This document shows positions 9,443 through 18,450 of a stretch of 64,000 nt of DNA, piece by piece (the first letter of the stretch is position 1; every line of letters starts with the position of its first letter). This stretch comes from an uncultured Oscillospiraceae bacterium (GTDB taxonomy: Bacteria; Bacillota; Clostridia; Oscillospirales; Oscillospiraceae). The position numbers and the translations under genes are program-made. The notes under the pieces are model-generated. The model was not told the DNA's origin and did no database searches. It saw only the letters and a program-made list of their open reading frames with translations. The stretch covers positions 82,538 through 146,537 of the forward strand of contig CANQRQ010000002.1 of the NCBI GenBank assembly GCA_947626315.1, given 5' to 3'.

Positions 9443-12022
9443 TTACCGGCAGACGAGCTCGCCGTTTTCTGCGTCCACGGTGAGGACGTCTCCGGCAGAG
9501 AGGTCCCCGCCCAGGATCCGGCGGGCCAGCAGGGTCTCCACGCCGCTCTGGAGGGTGCGCCGCAGAGGGCGGGCGCCGTACAGCGGGTCATAGCCCCGGT
9601 CGATGATCAGCTGCTTGGCGGCGCCGGTGATCTCCAGGCCCAGGGAGCGGTCCGCCAGGCGGCGGGCCAGGGAGGCGGTCAGCAGGTCGATGATGGCCGT
9701 CAGGTCCTCCCGGGTCAGGGGGCGGAACAGGATCGTCTCGTCCAGGCGGTTGAGAAACTCCGGCCGGAAGGCCCGGCGCAGCTCCGCCATCACGGCGGCC
9801 TGGGCCTGGGGGCTGATGCCGCCGTCCGGGCCGATGCCCTCCAGAAGGGCCTGGCTGCCCAGGTTGGAGGTGAGGATGATGATGGTGTTCTTGAAATCCA
9901 CCGTCCGGCCCTGGGAGTCGGTGATGCGGCCGTCGTCCAGGATCTGGAGCAGGATGTTGAACACGTCCGGGTGGGCCTTCTCGATCTCGTCGAAGAGCAC
10001 CACGCTGTAGGGCTTGCGGCGCACCGCCTCGGTGAGCTGTCCGCCCTCGTCGTAGCCCACGTATCCCGGAGGGGCGCCGATCAGCCGGGAGACGGAGAAT
10101 TTCTCCATATACTCGGTCATGTCGATGCGGACGATGTTGTGCTCGTCGTCAAAAAGGCTCTCCGCCAGGGCCTTGGCCAGCTCCGTCTTGCCCACGCCGG
10201 TGGGGCCCAGGAACAGGAAGGAACCAATGGGCCGGTTAGGATCGGCGATGCCCGCCCGGGAGCGGAGGATGGCCTCCGTCACCTTCTGCACGGCCTCGTC
10301 CTGGCCCACGACCCGCCGGTGGAGCACCTCGTCCAGGTGGAGAAGCTTCTCCCGCTCCCCCTCCATCAGCCGGGAGACGGGGATGCCCGTCCATTTGGCC
10401 ACGATGCCGGAGATCTCCTCCTCCGTGACCGTGTCGTGCACCAGGCTGTCCGCCTTCTGGTTCTCCGAGAGAGCCTCCGCCTCCTGCAGCTTCCGCTCCA
10501 GTTCGGGCAGGTCAGAGTATTTCAGGCGGGCGGCGGTCTCGTATTCATAGCGGAGCTGGGCGTTCTCGATCTCGGCGTGGACTCGTTCGATCTCGGATTT
10601 CAGCCGCTTGACCTCGTCCACGCTGTTCTTCTCCGCCTCCCAGCGGGCCTTCCTGGCGTTGAATTTGTCCTTGAGGTTGTACAGCTCCTCCCGCAGCTTC
10701 GTGAGCCGCTCCTGGCTGAGCCGGTCGTCCTCCTTCTTCAGGGCCATCTCCTCGATCTCCAGCTGCATGATCTTCCGGCGGATGTCGTCCAGCTCGGAGG
10801 GCATGGAGTCGATCTCCGTGCGGATCAGGGCGCAGGCCTCGTCCACCAGGTCGATGGCCTTGTCCGGCAGGAAGCGGTCGCTGATATAGCGCTTGGAGAG
10901 GGTGGCGGCGGCCACCAGGGCGTTGTCGTGGATGCGGACCCCGTGGTATACCTCATAGCGCTCCTTGAGGCCCCGGAGGATGGAAATTGTGTCCTCCACA
11001 GAGGGCTCGTCCACCTGCACCGGCTGGAAGCGCCGCTCCAGGGCCGCGTCCTTCTCGATGTATTTGCGGTACTCGTCCAGGGTGGTGGCCCCGATGCAGT
11101 GCAGCTCGCCCCGGGCCAGCATGGGCTTGAGCAGGTTCCCGGCGTCCATGCTGCCCTCGGTCTTGCCCGCGCCCACGATGGTGTGCAACTCGTCGATAAA
11201 GAGGATAATGCTCCCCTCGGAGCGGCGGATCTCCTCCAGCACGGCCTTCAGCCGCTCCTCAAACTCGCCCCGGTACTTGGCGCCGGCGATCAGCGCGCCC
11301 ATGTCCAGGGAGAAGATGGTCTTGTCCTTCAGCCCCTCGGGCACGTCCCCCCGGACGATCCGCTGGGCCAGGCCCTCGGCGATGGCCGTCTTGCCCACGC
11401 CCGGCTCGCCGATCAGCACAGGGTTGTTCTTGGTCTTCCGGGAGAGGATGCGGATCACGTTGCGGATCTCCGTGTCCCGGCCGATCACCGGGTCCAGCTG
11501 GTTGTCCCGGGCCCGCTGCACCAGGTCCGTCCCGTATTTGGCCAGGGCGTCGTAGGTGCTCTCCGGGTTGTCCCCGGTGACCGGGGCGGACTTCACCTTG
11601 CCCAGCTCCGTGAGGAAGGCCGAGCGGGTGATGCCGTGGTCGGAGAAGATCCGCTTCACGGCAGGGCTGGCGGCGGCGAAGAGCCCCAGCATCAGGTGCT
11701 CCACGGAGACGTACTCATCCCCGGCCTTTTTCGCCTCCCGCTCCGCCGCGGTGAAGACCCGGCTCAGCTCCTGAGAGAGGTACACCTCCGTCTGGCCGCC
11801 CACCTTGGGCAGGGCGGAGATAGCGCTGTCCAGCTCGGCGAGGACCCCGTTGCAGTCCACCCCCAGCTTGCCCAGCAGGGAGGGGATGAGCCCCCCGTCC
11901 TGGTCCACCAGGGCATAGAGCAGATGCTCGGGCATGATATAGTTGTTGCGGTTTTCCTGGGCCATGGCCTGGGCGGTCTGCACCGCCTCCAGGCTCTTTT
12001 GTGTAAAATTCTGCGCGTTCAC
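9443..12022 (-). CDS. clpB: ATP-dependent disaggregase ClpB
   Basis: 859 residues, the normal ClpB length. An N-terminal Clp_N double repeat is followed by AAA-1 (Walker [10 protein letters not shown], Walker B LFIDELHT), the M-domain coiled coil (about 400-520), AAA-2 ([25 protein letters not shown]) and the C-terminal small domain. With DnaK it resolves protein aggregates in the cytoplasm. The M-domain separates it from ClpC/ClpA. It lies 18 bp behind a ribbon-helix-helix gene and shares its sigma-A promoter. I see no CIRCE element upstream, so control by HrcA is not supported here. Confidence 0.97.
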   Translation of the reverse strand: MNAQNFTQKSLEAVQTAQAMAQENRNNYIMPEHLLYALVDQDGGLIPSLLGKLGVDCNGVLAELDSAISALPKVGGQTEVYLSQELSRVFTAAEREAKKAGDEYVSVEHLMLGLFAAASPAVKRIFSDHGITRSAFLTELGKVKSAPVTGDNPESTYDALAKYGTDLVQRARDNQLDPVIGRDTEIRNVIRILSRKTKNNPVLIGEPGVGKTAIAEGLAQRIVRGDVPEGLKDKTIFSLDMGALIAGAKYRGEFEERLKAVLEEIRRSEGSIILFIDELHTIVGAGKTEGSMDAGNLLKPMLARGELHCIGATTLDEYRKYIEKDAALERRFQPVQVDEPSVEDTISILRGLKERYEVYHGVRIHDNALVAAATLSKRYISDRFLPDKAIDLVDEACALIRTEIDSMPSELDDIRRKIMQLEIEEMALKKEDDRLSQERLTKLREELYNLKDKFNARKARWEAEKNSVDEVKRLKSEIERVHAEIENAQLRYEYETAARLKYSDLPELERKLQEAEALSENQKADSLVHDTVTEEEISGIVAKWTGIPVSRLMEGEREKLLHLDEVLHRRVVGQDEAVQKVTEAILRSRAGIADPNRPIGSFLFLGPTGVGKTELAKALAESLFDDEHNIVRIDMTEYMEKFSVSRLIGAPPGYVGYDEGGQLTEAVRRKPYSVVLFDEIEKAHPDVFNILLQILDDGRITDSQGRTVDFKNTIIILTSNLGSQALLEGIGPDGGISPQAQAAVMAELRRAFRPEFLNRLDETILFRPLTREDLTAIIDLLTASLARRLADRSLGLEITGAAKQLIIDRGYDPLYGARPLRRTLQSGVETLLARRILGGDLSAGDVLTVDAENGELVCR

Positions 12023-12040
12023 AGCGGTCTCCTTTCCCCG

Positions 12041-12688
12041 TCAAATGTGGATGGCGGCATTTATCATGTAGGCATAGTAGGCGGCCTCCACCTCATGGGC
12101 GTCCAGCCGCCCGCTGACGGTGTTTTTCATCAGCCGGTCAAAGAGCTTGATATATTCGGAGATAGCCCCCGCCAGCTCCTCGGCGCTGCAGTCCCGGTCC
12201 GGGGGAGAGATGGAGCGGGTGAAGCGCCCCTCATAGAGGGCGTACTCCGGCCGCAGCCCGTAGTTTGGCCGCAGATGGGCGTCCTCGATGCGCTTCCAGA
12301 GGGAGAAAAAGCCGGTCATGGCCTCGATCAGAGCGGCGGACTGGGTCCGGAACATCACCGACAGCTCCCCGATGCTGTCTCCCCCGCCCCGGTAGAGCTC
12401 CACCTCGTATTTCACCGTGGGCCGGTATTTGTACTCCAGGGAGCTTTTCAGGGACATGCTGAAGGTGTTGGGCGCGAAGAAGGGGACCAGATCCCCCGTG
12501 GGGCGCATCAGCTGCTCGATGGAGGAGAGCACCTGGTTAATCCGCCGCTCCGGGGTCACCAGGTCCACGTACTCGGCCAGGATCTGGTTGATCAGATTGG
12601 AGCGGTTGGTGCCCATCCGGTGGGCCAGGGCGTCCACCTCCCGAACCACCTCGTCACTGAGCATCAGGCTGTATAAAGTCTTTTTCAT
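12041..12688 (-). CDS. Ribbon-helix-helix protein of unknown function upstream of clpB
   Basis: 215 residues from ATG at 12688, chosen because AAAGGAG lies upstream; an upstream ATG in frame has no ribosome site. Residues 1-40 read as a ribbon-helix-helix DNA-binding fold: TLYSLMLSDEVVREVDALA strand-helix, then MGTNRSNLINQILAEYV. The rest (about 60-215) matches no family I recognise and is mostly helical. First gene of an operon with clpB. AT-rich direct repeats beside its promoter could be its operator, making it a candidate local regulator of clpB; that role is inference. Confidence 0.75.
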   Translation of the reverse strand: MKKTLYSLMLSDEVVREVDALAHRMGTNRSNLINQILAEYVDLVTPERRINQVLSSIEQLMRPTGDLVPFFAPNTFSMSLKSSLEYKYRPTVKYEVELYRGGGDSIGELSVMFRTQSAALIEAMTGFFSLWKRIEDAHLRPNYGLRPEYALYEGRFTRSISPPDRDCSAEELAGAISEYIKLFDRLMKNTVSGRLDAHEVEAAYYAYMINAAIHI

Positions 12689-12716
12689 AGCGTCAGCTCC
12701 TTTTCTCTTTGTTTCT

Positions 12717-12745
12717 ATCATACGCCGTCCCGCAAATTTTGTCAA
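12717..12745 (-). promoter_or_regulatory. Sigma-A promoter of the RHH-clpB operon
   Basis: TTGACA (12740-12745) and TATGAT (12717-12722) with an exact 17-bp spacer, reading leftward; start expected near 12710. Confidence 0.85.
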
Positions 12746-12746
12746 G

Positions 12747-12778
12747 AATTATATATAAATTTTACAACAAATTATATA
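12747..12778. promoter_or_regulatory. Direct AATTATATA repeats, possible operator
   Basis: AATTATATA occurs at 12747 and 12770, just upstream of the -35 box of the RHH-clpB promoter. Ribbon-helix-helix proteins commonly bind short repeated sites near their own promoter. The region is AT-rich, so chance is possible. Confidence 0.35.
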
Positions 12779-12802
12779 AAATATGGAGAGGTAAGCTATA
12801 CC

Positions 12803-12831
12803 TTGATTTTTCCACGGAATTCGTATATAAT
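12803..12831 (+). promoter_or_regulatory. Promoter of tRNA-Ser
   Basis: TTGATT (12803) and TATAAT (12826) with a 17-bp spacer, 13 bp ahead of the tRNA 5' end. Confidence 0.8.
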
Positions 12832-12844
12832 CATATAAAAATAC

Positions 12845-12936
12845 GGAGAGATACCCAAGTGGTCGAAGGGTCCGCACTCGAAATGCGGTAGCCGGGCACT
12901 CCCCGGGCAAGGGTTCGAATCCCTTTCTCTCCGCCA
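12845..12936 (+). tRNA. tRNA-Ser(CGA)
   Basis: Acceptor arms GGAGAGA and TCTCTCC pair, the G discriminator is followed by encoded CCA, the anticodon loop is CTCGAAA (anticodon CGA, reading UCG), the long variable arm GCCGGGCACTCCCCGGGC is typical of serine tRNAs, and the T loop is GGTTCGAATCC. Confidence 0.96.
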
Positions 12937-13085
12937 AAGATCAGAAGGGGCAGCTTTGCTGCCCCTTCTGATCTTTGGCATGGTGGTTGGGATTCGAAGG
13001 GAGCGGTGTTAGAAAACGTGCCGGGGGCACGTTTTCCCCGCGACCAGGCCCGCCCGCAGGCGGGCGAATCCCTTTCTCTCCGCCA
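12937..13085 (+). repeat. 149-bp tRNA-associated element ending in a copy of the tRNA-Ser 3' end
   Basis: Directly after the tRNA comes a long hairpin (AGATCAGAAGGGGCAG with its complement, to about 12977). Then GGGATTCG, an inverted T-arm fragment, two GC-rich hairpins (13010-13035 and 13049-13064), and a perfect 21-bp copy of the tRNA 3' end including CCA (13065-13085). That copy begins a 52-bp palindrome ending in a CAGCCG/CGGCTG terminator hairpin (to 13126). The same arrangement with the same 149-bp period follows tRNA-Gln at 42960. From 13127 to 13258 I see only GC-rich hairpins, including CGCGAAAGGGGA with its near-complement, and no gene. Confidence 0.75.
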
Positions 13086-13258
13086 TCAAAAAAGCAGCCG
13101 TTCGGCTGCTTTTTTGATGGCGGAGAGGCGGCGCTTTGCGCCGCGAGTATCCGCTGCGCTCAACCGCGAAAGGGGATTCCCGTCCCCTCTCGCGCTCTCC
13201 CCATGCGAACTTTTAGACGGGCATGATTTCACTTTGTCCAAAACCGGCCTGCCGGTTT

Positions 13259-14053
13259 CTACTTCTCTCCCTTCGGCAGCGTCCGGAGGAAGGCGTCCTC
13301 CCCATAGCGGGCGGCTGCCTGCTCGAAGCCGAACAGGAGCGCTTCCTTCCTATGACAGTCGGAGGAGAGGAGCAGCTTTTTGCCCCGCTTTTGCAGCGCC
13401 TCCACCAGAAAGGGCGCGGGGTAGGGAACGCTGCGCAGGCCCCGGGCCATGGCCCCGGTGTTCAGCTCAAAGACCGCAGGGCTTTCGCACAGCCGGTCCA
13501 GGGCGGCCAGGGCCGCCCGCCGGTAGCGGGGGTGGTTCTCGTCAAAGAGAGCGCCGCCCTTGTTGAACTTGGCGATCAGATCAAAGTGGCCGATGATCTC
13601 GCAGTCCGTCCGGTCGTACACCTGGGCCGCCGTCTCATAGTAGGCCTCCGCCAGGGCGTAAAAATCTCCGCCGAAATGCTCCTCCACAGCCCTTAAAAGC
13701 CGATGGGGACTGTCGTCCAGGCAGAGGTATTCGCCGTCCTTTAAAACATAGTGGACCGAGCCGATCACATAGTCCCAGTCTCCCTCCGGGGGCTCGGAAA
13801 AGATATCCCGCTCCACCCCCAGCAGGATCCGGATCTGCCCGGCATAGACCGCCTGCAGCCGCCGGATCTCCGCCCGGTAGCGCCGGGTGCCCTCCCGGCT
13901 CATGCAGCAGTCCGTGTCGTAGGGGGCCCAGCCGTGGCCGGAGAAGCCCAGCTCCGGGCAGCCCAGGCGGAGCGCCTCCCGGACCAGCTCTTCGGGGCTG
14001 TCTGCCCCGTCACAGAAGCGAGTGTGGGTATGGTAGTTGGAAAAGCCTGTCAC
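13259..14053 (-). CDS. hisK: Histidinol-phosphatase, PHP type
   Basis: 264 residues. The PHP metal-binding pattern is complete: NYHTHTRFCDGADSPEELV at the N-terminus, GFSGHG, GVERDI, DYVIGSVHYV, IIGHFDLI and LLSSDCHRKEA. It removes phosphate from L-histidinol phosphate, the step before HisD. It is the last gene of the histidine operon, its start overlapping the hisIE stop by 4 bp. Since hisB here encodes only the dehydratase (195 residues), this separate phosphatase supplies the missing activity. Confidence 0.92.
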   Translation of the reverse strand: MTGFSNYHTHTRFCDGADSPEELVREALRLGCPELGFSGHGWAPYDTDCCMSREGTRRYRAEIRRLQAVYAGQIRILLGVERDIFSEPPEGDWDYVIGSVHYVLKDGEYLCLDDSPHRLLRAVEEHFGGDFYALAEAYYETAAQVYDRTDCEIIGHFDLIAKFNKGGALFDENHPRYRRAALAALDRLCESPAVFELNTGAMARGLRSVPYPAPFLVEALQKRGKKLLLSSDCHRKEALLFGFEQAAARYGEDAFLRTLPKGEK

Positions 14054-14697
14054 GCCATTTTCTCCTGCTTTACCTTGTGGTCGATGATGTGCCGGGAGGC
14101 CAGCTCCTGTCGGACCTCCTCCGGCCCGATCCCCAGCTGGGCCATCAGCACCAGCAGATGATAGCTCAGGTCCGCCAGCTCGTAGACCGTCTCCCGCCGG
14201 TCCTCCGCCTTGCCGGCGATGATCACCTCGGTTGCCTCTTCGCCCACCTTCTTGAGGATCTTGTCCAGGCCCTTCTCAAAGAGATAGCTGGTGTAGGAGC
14301 CCTCGGGACGGCGCTCCTTCCTGTCCAGCAGCAGCGCGTACAGCCCCTCCAGGCTGAAGGGCTCCGGCTCCTCCCCCCGCCAGAGGGGGTAGGAAAAGCA
14401 GGAGTCGGTCCCCAGGTGGCAGGCGGGGCCGTCCTTCCGGACCCGGACCACCAGAGCGTCCCGGTCGCAGTCGGCAGTGACGGAGAGAATGTGTTGGTAG
14501 TTGCCGCTGGTCTCGCCCTTGAGCCAGAGCTGCTGCCGGGAGCGGCTGTAAAAGCAGCAGAGCCCCTTTTCCAGGGAGATCGCCAGGCTCTCCCGGTTCA
14601 TATAGGCCAGGGTCAGCACCTTTTGGCTCTCTGCGTCCACCACAATGGCGGGGATCAGCCCTTTTTCGTCAAATTTCAGTTCGTCAATGTTGATCAT
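14050..14697 (-). CDS. hisI: Bifunctional phosphoribosyl-AMP cyclohydrolase / phosphoribosyl-ATP pyrophosphatase
   Basis: 215 residues. The N-terminal HisI domain (about 1-115) carries the zinc/magnesium pattern TADCDRDALVV and CHLGTDSCFSYPLW. The C-terminal HisE domain (about 118-205) has KVGEEATEVIIA and ELADLSYHLLVLM. It carries out steps 2 and 3 of histidine synthesis. ATGA-type overlap with hisK and a 1-bp gap from hisF indicate tight coupling. Confidence 0.95.
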   Translation of the reverse strand: MINIDELKFDEKGLIPAIVVDAESQKVLTLAYMNRESLAISLEKGLCCFYSRSRQQLWLKGETSGNYQHILSVTADCDRDALVVRVRKDGPACHLGTDSCFSYPLWRGEEPEPFSLEGLYALLLDRKERRPEGSYTSYLFEKGLDKILKKVGEEATEVIIAGKAEDRRETVYELADLSYHLLVLMAQLGIGPEEVRQELASRHIIDHKVKQEKMA

Positions 14698-14698
14698 T

Positions 14699-15460
14699 TC
14701 ACCGCAGCCTCACATGGATCTCCTCTTCCCGGAGCAGCGCTTTCAGCTCCGGGATCTTGATTTCCCCGAAATGGAACACCGAGGCGGCCAGCCCCGCGTC
14801 CACGCCGGGGACGCTTTTGAAAAGCCGGACAAAGTCCTCCGGGCAGCCCGCGCCGCCGGAGGCGATCACCGGCACCTGCACCGCCTCGCAGACGGCCCGG
14901 AGCAGCGGCAGGTCAAAGCCGCCCTTCACCCCGTCGGTGTCGATGGAGTTGACCACGATCTCCCCGGCCCCCAGGGCTACGCCCTGTTTCAGCCAGGCGA
15001 TGGCCTCCAGGCCGGTGTCCACCCGGCCGCCCTGGGCAAAGACCCGGAACTGCCCGTCCACCCGCTTGATATCCGCGGAGAGGACCACGCACTGGTCCCC
15101 GTATTTCCGGGCGGCCTCCCGGATCAGACCGGGGTTTTTCAGCGCCCCGGAGTTGACGCTGACTTTGTCCGCCCCGCTTTTGAGCACCCGGTCAAAGTCC
15201 CCGATCTCCCGGATGCCGCCGCCCACGGTGAGGGGGATGAACACCCGTTCCGCCACGGCCCGGAGAATGTCCGTAAACAGGGCCCTGCCCTCGTAGGAGG
15301 CGGTGATGTCGTAGAACACCAGCTCGTCCGCGCCGCTGTCGGAATAGAAGGAGGCCAGCTCTACCGGGTCGGACACGTCCCCCAGACCCTGGAAATTCAC
15401 GCCCTTGACCACCCGGCCGTCCTTCACGTCCAGGCAGGGGATGATCCGTTTGGCGATCAT
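14699..15460 (-). CDS. hisF: Imidazole glycerol phosphate synthase, cyclase subunit
   Basis: 253 residues, a (beta/alpha)8 barrel. The phosphate-binding half-barrel motifs are clear: IPCLDVKDGRVVKGVNF with catalytic Asp, LTVGGGIR, VSVNSGA, VVNSIDTDG, VIASGGAG. With HisH it converts PRFAR and glutamine-derived ammonia to IGP and AICAR. The start overlaps the hisA stop by 4 bp. Confidence 0.97.
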   Translation of the reverse strand: MIAKRIIPCLDVKDGRVVKGVNFQGLGDVSDPVELASFYSDSGADELVFYDITASYEGRALFTDILRAVAERVFIPLTVGGGIREIGDFDRVLKSGADKVSVNSGALKNPGLIREAARKYGDQCVVLSADIKRVDGQFRVFAQGGRVDTGLEAIAWLKQGVALGAGEIVVNSIDTDGVKGGFDLPLLRAVCEAVQVPVIASGGAGCPEDFVRLFKSVPGVDAGLAASVFHFGEIKIPELKALLREEEIHVRLR

Positions 15461-16173
15461 GACCGCACCGCCTTGATGGCCGCCGGCAGATCAAGCGCCC
15501 CCGTGTACCAGGCCTTGCCCACGATGGCGCCCCAGAGGCCCAGCTCCTTCAGCCGGAGCAGGTCCTCCAGGCCGGAGACGCCGCCGGAGGCGATCAGGCG
15601 CACCCGGAAGGCCTTGACCAGCTCTGCGTACAGATCCAGATTGGTCCCTTGCAGCACCCCGTCCCGGGAGATATCCGTGCAGATGACGGTCTCCACCCCC
15701 AGGCGCTCCAGCTTCTCAAGGAAGTCCCAGGCCCGGAGGGCGGAGTTTTCCGTCCAGCCCCGGACGGCCACCCAGCCGTCCCGGATGTCCGCCCCCACGG
15801 CCACGCGGCCGCCATACTTCTCCAGGGCGGCGCAAAGAAAGGCCTCGTCCGTCACGGCGGCGGTGCCCAGGATCACCCGGGCCGCCCCCTGGGAGAGGGC
15901 CCGGTCCACCGCCGCCATGTCCCGGATGCCGCCGCCCAGCTCGATGGGCAGGCCCGTGGCCTCCACCACGGCCCGGACCAGGGGCAGATTGGGGCTGCCG
16001 CCGGTCTTGGCCCCCTCCAGGTCCACCATGTGGAGCATCTCCGCCCCCTGGGCCTTCAGCTGAAGCCCCACGGAGACCGGATCGCCGCTGTAAACGGTCA
16101 TGGCCGCGTAGTCCCCCCGGACCAGGCGCACGGCCTTCCCCTCGTACAGATCGATCGCCGGAAGCAGTACCAT
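15457..16173 (-). CDS. hisA: Phosphoribosylformimino-5-aminoimidazole carboxamide ribotide isomerase
   Basis: 238 residues, paralogous barrel to HisF. LLPAIDLYEGKAVRLVRGDY contains the first catalytic Asp, IELGGGIRD and VILGTAAV the phosphate site, CTDISRDGVLQG the second catalytic Asp, and LIASGGVS the last phosphate loop. It performs the Amadori isomerisation of ProFAR. It begins 4 bp after the hisH stop. Confidence 0.96.
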   Translation of the reverse strand: MVLLPAIDLYEGKAVRLVRGDYAAMTVYSGDPVSVGLQLKAQGAEMLHMVDLEGAKTGGSPNLPLVRAVVEATGLPIELGGGIRDMAAVDRALSQGAARVILGTAAVTDEAFLCAALEKYGGRVAVGADIRDGWVAVRGWTENSALRAWDFLEKLERLGVETVICTDISRDGVLQGTNLDLYAELVKAFRVRLIASGGVSGLEDLLRLKELGLWGAIVGKAWYTGALDLPAAIKAVRS

Positions 16174-16176
16174 GAT

Positions 16177-16785
16177 TCAATCCTCGCAAAACGCTCTCAG
16201 AATGTTCAGCCCCACCCGGCCGCTCTTCTCCGGGTGGAACTGGCAGCCCATCACATTGTCCTTCGCCACCGCCGCCGTCAGCTCTATGCCGTATTCCGCC
16301 GCGGCGATCAGGCTGTCCTCACAGCCCTCGGCGTAGAAGGAGTGGACAAAATAGACGCAGTCCCCCTCCCGGACATGCCGCAGCAGCCGGTGGGGCTTTT
16401 TCAGCAGCAGGCCGTTCCAGCCGATGTGGGGGATCTTCAGCCCCTCCGGGAGCCGCCCGGCCATGGGGACCACCTGCCCCCTGAGCAGGCCTAGGCCCAG
16501 ATGCTCGCCGTACTCATAGCTCTTTTCAAACAGCAGCTGCATCCCCAGGCAGATGCCCAGCAGCGGCTTGCCCTTTTCCGCCTGCTCCAGCACTACCCGG
16601 TCCAGCCCGGACCGGCGCAGCTTCTCCGCCGCGTCCCCAAAGGCCCCCACGCCGGGGAGGATCAGCTTGCCGGCGGCGGCGATCCGCGCCGGGTCGGCGC
16701 TGACCTCCGCCTGGGCGCCGATACTCCTGAGAGAGGAGCAGAGGGAAAAGAGATTGCCCACACCGTAGTCGATAATGGCGATCAT
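16177..16785 (-). CDS. hisH: Imidazole glycerol phosphate synthase, glutaminase subunit
   Basis: 202 residues, class I glutamine amidotransferase. PGVGAFGDA forms the oxyanion-side loop, GICLGMQLLFE holds the nucleophilic Cys, and GCQFHPEKSG the catalytic His and Glu. It supplies ammonia to HisF. The start overlaps the hisB stop by 4 bp. Confidence 0.97.
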   Translation of the reverse strand: MIAIIDYGVGNLFSLCSSLRSIGAQAEVSADPARIAAAGKLILPGVGAFGDAAEKLRRSGLDRVVLEQAEKGKPLLGICLGMQLLFEKSYEYGEHLGLGLLRGQVVPMAGRLPEGLKIPHIGWNGLLLKKPHRLLRHVREGDCVYFVHSFYAEGCEDSLIAAAEYGIELTAAVAKDNVMGCQFHPEKSGRVGLNILRAFCED

Positions 16786-17369
16786 GCCAACACTCCCTTA
16801 GTGGAGGGGATCTTCCCGGCGTTCTTTCCGTCCGGGGCCGCGGCCTTGGCCAGGCTCCGGCCGAAGGCCTTGAAGGCCCCCTCCAGGATGTGGTGGGAGT
16901 TGGTTCCGGCCAGCTTTCGCAGATGGAGCGTCACGCCGGACTCCCGGGCGAAGGCCCGGAAGAACTCCTCGCCCAGCTCCGTGTCGAAATCCCCCACCTT
17001 CTGAGCGGGGACAGGCAGCTCGAAATAGCAGCCGCCCCGGCCGGAGATATCCACGGCGCAGAGGATCAGCGCCTCGTCCATGGGCAGGAGGATATCCCCG
17101 TAGCGGCTGATGCCCGCCTTGTCCCCCAGGGCCTGGGCAAAGGCCCGGCCCAGGCAGATGCCGATATCCTCGGTGCTGTGGTGATAGTCCACCTGGCTGT
17201 CCCCCCGGCACGTCAGCTCCAGGCCGAAGCCGGCGTGGGCGGCAAAGAGGGTCAGCATATGGTCCAGAAAGCCGCAGCCGCTGTCGCAGCGCACCGGGCC
17301 CCCCTCCAGATGCAGGCGCAGCGCGACCTCCGTCTCGGCGGTGACGCGCCGGATCTCCGCTTCTCTCAT
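16782..17369 (-). CDS. hisB: Imidazoleglycerol-phosphate dehydratase
   Basis: 195 residues, the monofunctional length. The duplicated metal-binding motifs are DHMLTLFAAHAGF with YHHSTEDIGICLG, and the second-half NSHHILEGAFKAFGRS. It dehydrates IGP to imidazole acetol phosphate. No phosphatase domain is fused, consistent with the separate PHP phosphatase at the operon end. It begins 4 bp after the hisC stop. Confidence 0.97.
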   Translation of the reverse strand: MREAEIRRVTAETEVALRLHLEGGPVRCDSGCGFLDHMLTLFAAHAGFGLELTCRGDSQVDYHHSTEDIGICLGRAFAQALGDKAGISRYGDILLPMDEALILCAVDISGRGGCYFELPVPAQKVGDFDTELGEEFFRAFARESGVTLHLRKLAGTNSHHILEGAFKAFGRSLAKAAAPDGKNAGKIPSTKGVLA

Positions 17370-17373
17370 TGTC

Positions 17374-18432
17374 TCAGCCTCCTGTCAGGTCCTTTACAGT
17401 CTCGATAAAGATCTCCATCTGTTCCCGGGCACCCACGGTGACGCGGATATAGTCCCCGATCCGGGGCTTGGCGAAATGCCGCACCAGAATGCCCCGCTCT
17501 TTCAGCGCCCGGTACAGCGCCTCCCCGCCCAGAGCGGGGCTGCGGGCAAAGAGGAAGTTGGCCCGGGAGGGCAGCACCTGAAAGCCCAGCGCCTCCAGGG
17601 CAGCCGCCGTCCAGGCCCGGTTTTCGCAGATGCGGGCGCAGTTGGAGCGGTAATAGGCGTCGTCGTCGATGGCGGCGCAGCCGGCGGCGGCGGTCATGCG
17701 GTTCACATTGTAGGGGTTGGAGGCGTCCTTCAGGGCGGTCAAATCTCCGATCAGCGCCTCGCTCCCGGCGGCAAAGCCCAGCCGGGCCCCTGCCATAGAG
17801 CGGGATTTGGAGAAGGTCTGGACCACCAGCAGGTTTTCATGTGCCTCCAGCAGGCCCAGGGCGCTCTCCCCGCCGAAGTCCACATAGGCCTCGTCCACGA
17901 TCACTACGTTATTAGGGTTGGACGCGGCGATGGCCCCGATCTCTGCCAGAGACAGGCAGAGGCCGGTAGGGGCGTTGGGGTTGGCCAGCACCACGGTCTT
18001 CCCGATGCCCATATAATCCGCCGGGTCCACCCGCAGGTCCTCCCGGACGGGGATCTCCTCATAGGGGATGCGGTTGAGCCTGGCGATCACCGGATAGAAG
18101 CCGTAGGTCACGTCCGGGAAGGCCAGGGGCCGCGCCTCATCGGCAAAGGCCATAAAGGCGAAGTTCAGCGCCTCGTCGGAGCCGTTGGTGCACAGCAGCT
18201 GCCCCGGCCGCAGGCCGGTGAGCCCGGCCAGCTTGTTTGTCAGCTCCGTACAGGCCGGGTCCGAATACAGCTGGAGCCGCCCGCTCTCCGCCGCGACCGC
18301 GGCCTGCACCCCGGGGGAGGGCGGAAAGGGGGATTCGTTGGTGTTGAGCTTGATATAGCGCTGATCCCTTGGCTGCTCCCCGGGCACATAGGGCTGCAGA
18401 GAGCTGTAGCGGGAACTGAAAAATCGGCTCAT
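17374..18432 (-). CDS. hisC: Histidinol-phosphate aminotransferase
   Basis: 352 residues, fold-type I PLP enzyme. KLNTNESPFPPSP marks the substrate-side loop, VIVDEAYVDFG the Asp/Tyr cofactor contacts, and TFSKSRSMAGARLGFA the PLP lysine and phosphate-binding Arg. It converts imidazole acetol phosphate to histidinol phosphate. It starts 18 bp after the hisD stop. The operon context separates it from related aromatic aminotransferases. Confidence 0.95.
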   Translation of the reverse strand: MSRFFSSRYSSLQPYVPGEQPRDQRYIKLNTNESPFPPSPGVQAAVAAESGRLQLYSDPACTELTNKLAGLTGLRPGQLLCTNGSDEALNFAFMAFADEARPLAFPDVTYGFYPVIARLNRIPYEEIPVREDLRVDPADYMGIGKTVVLANPNAPTGLCLSLAEIGAIAASNPNNVVIVDEAYVDFGGESALGLLEAHENLLVVQTFSKSRSMAGARLGFAAGSEALIGDLTALKDASNPYNVNRMTAAAGCAAIDDDAYYRSNCARICENRAWTAAALEALGFQVLPSRANFLFARSPALGGEALYRALKERGILVRHFAKPRIGDYIRVTVGAREQMEIFIETVKDLTGG

Positions 18433-18450
18433 GGCTTCTCCTTTTTTGAG

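Noticed and set aside
9971..12676. A 901-codon open frame on the + strand opposite clpB and the RHH gene
   Set aside because: It is the antisense of well-supported genes in GC-rich codons. Its product is low-complexity (His, Leu, Gly, Val rich), and there is no ribosome site.
13063..13085. A second tRNA-Ser gene
   Set aside because: Only the last 21 bases of the tRNA are present; there is no D arm, anticodon arm or 5' acceptor. The same holds for 43087-43108 and tRNA-Gln.
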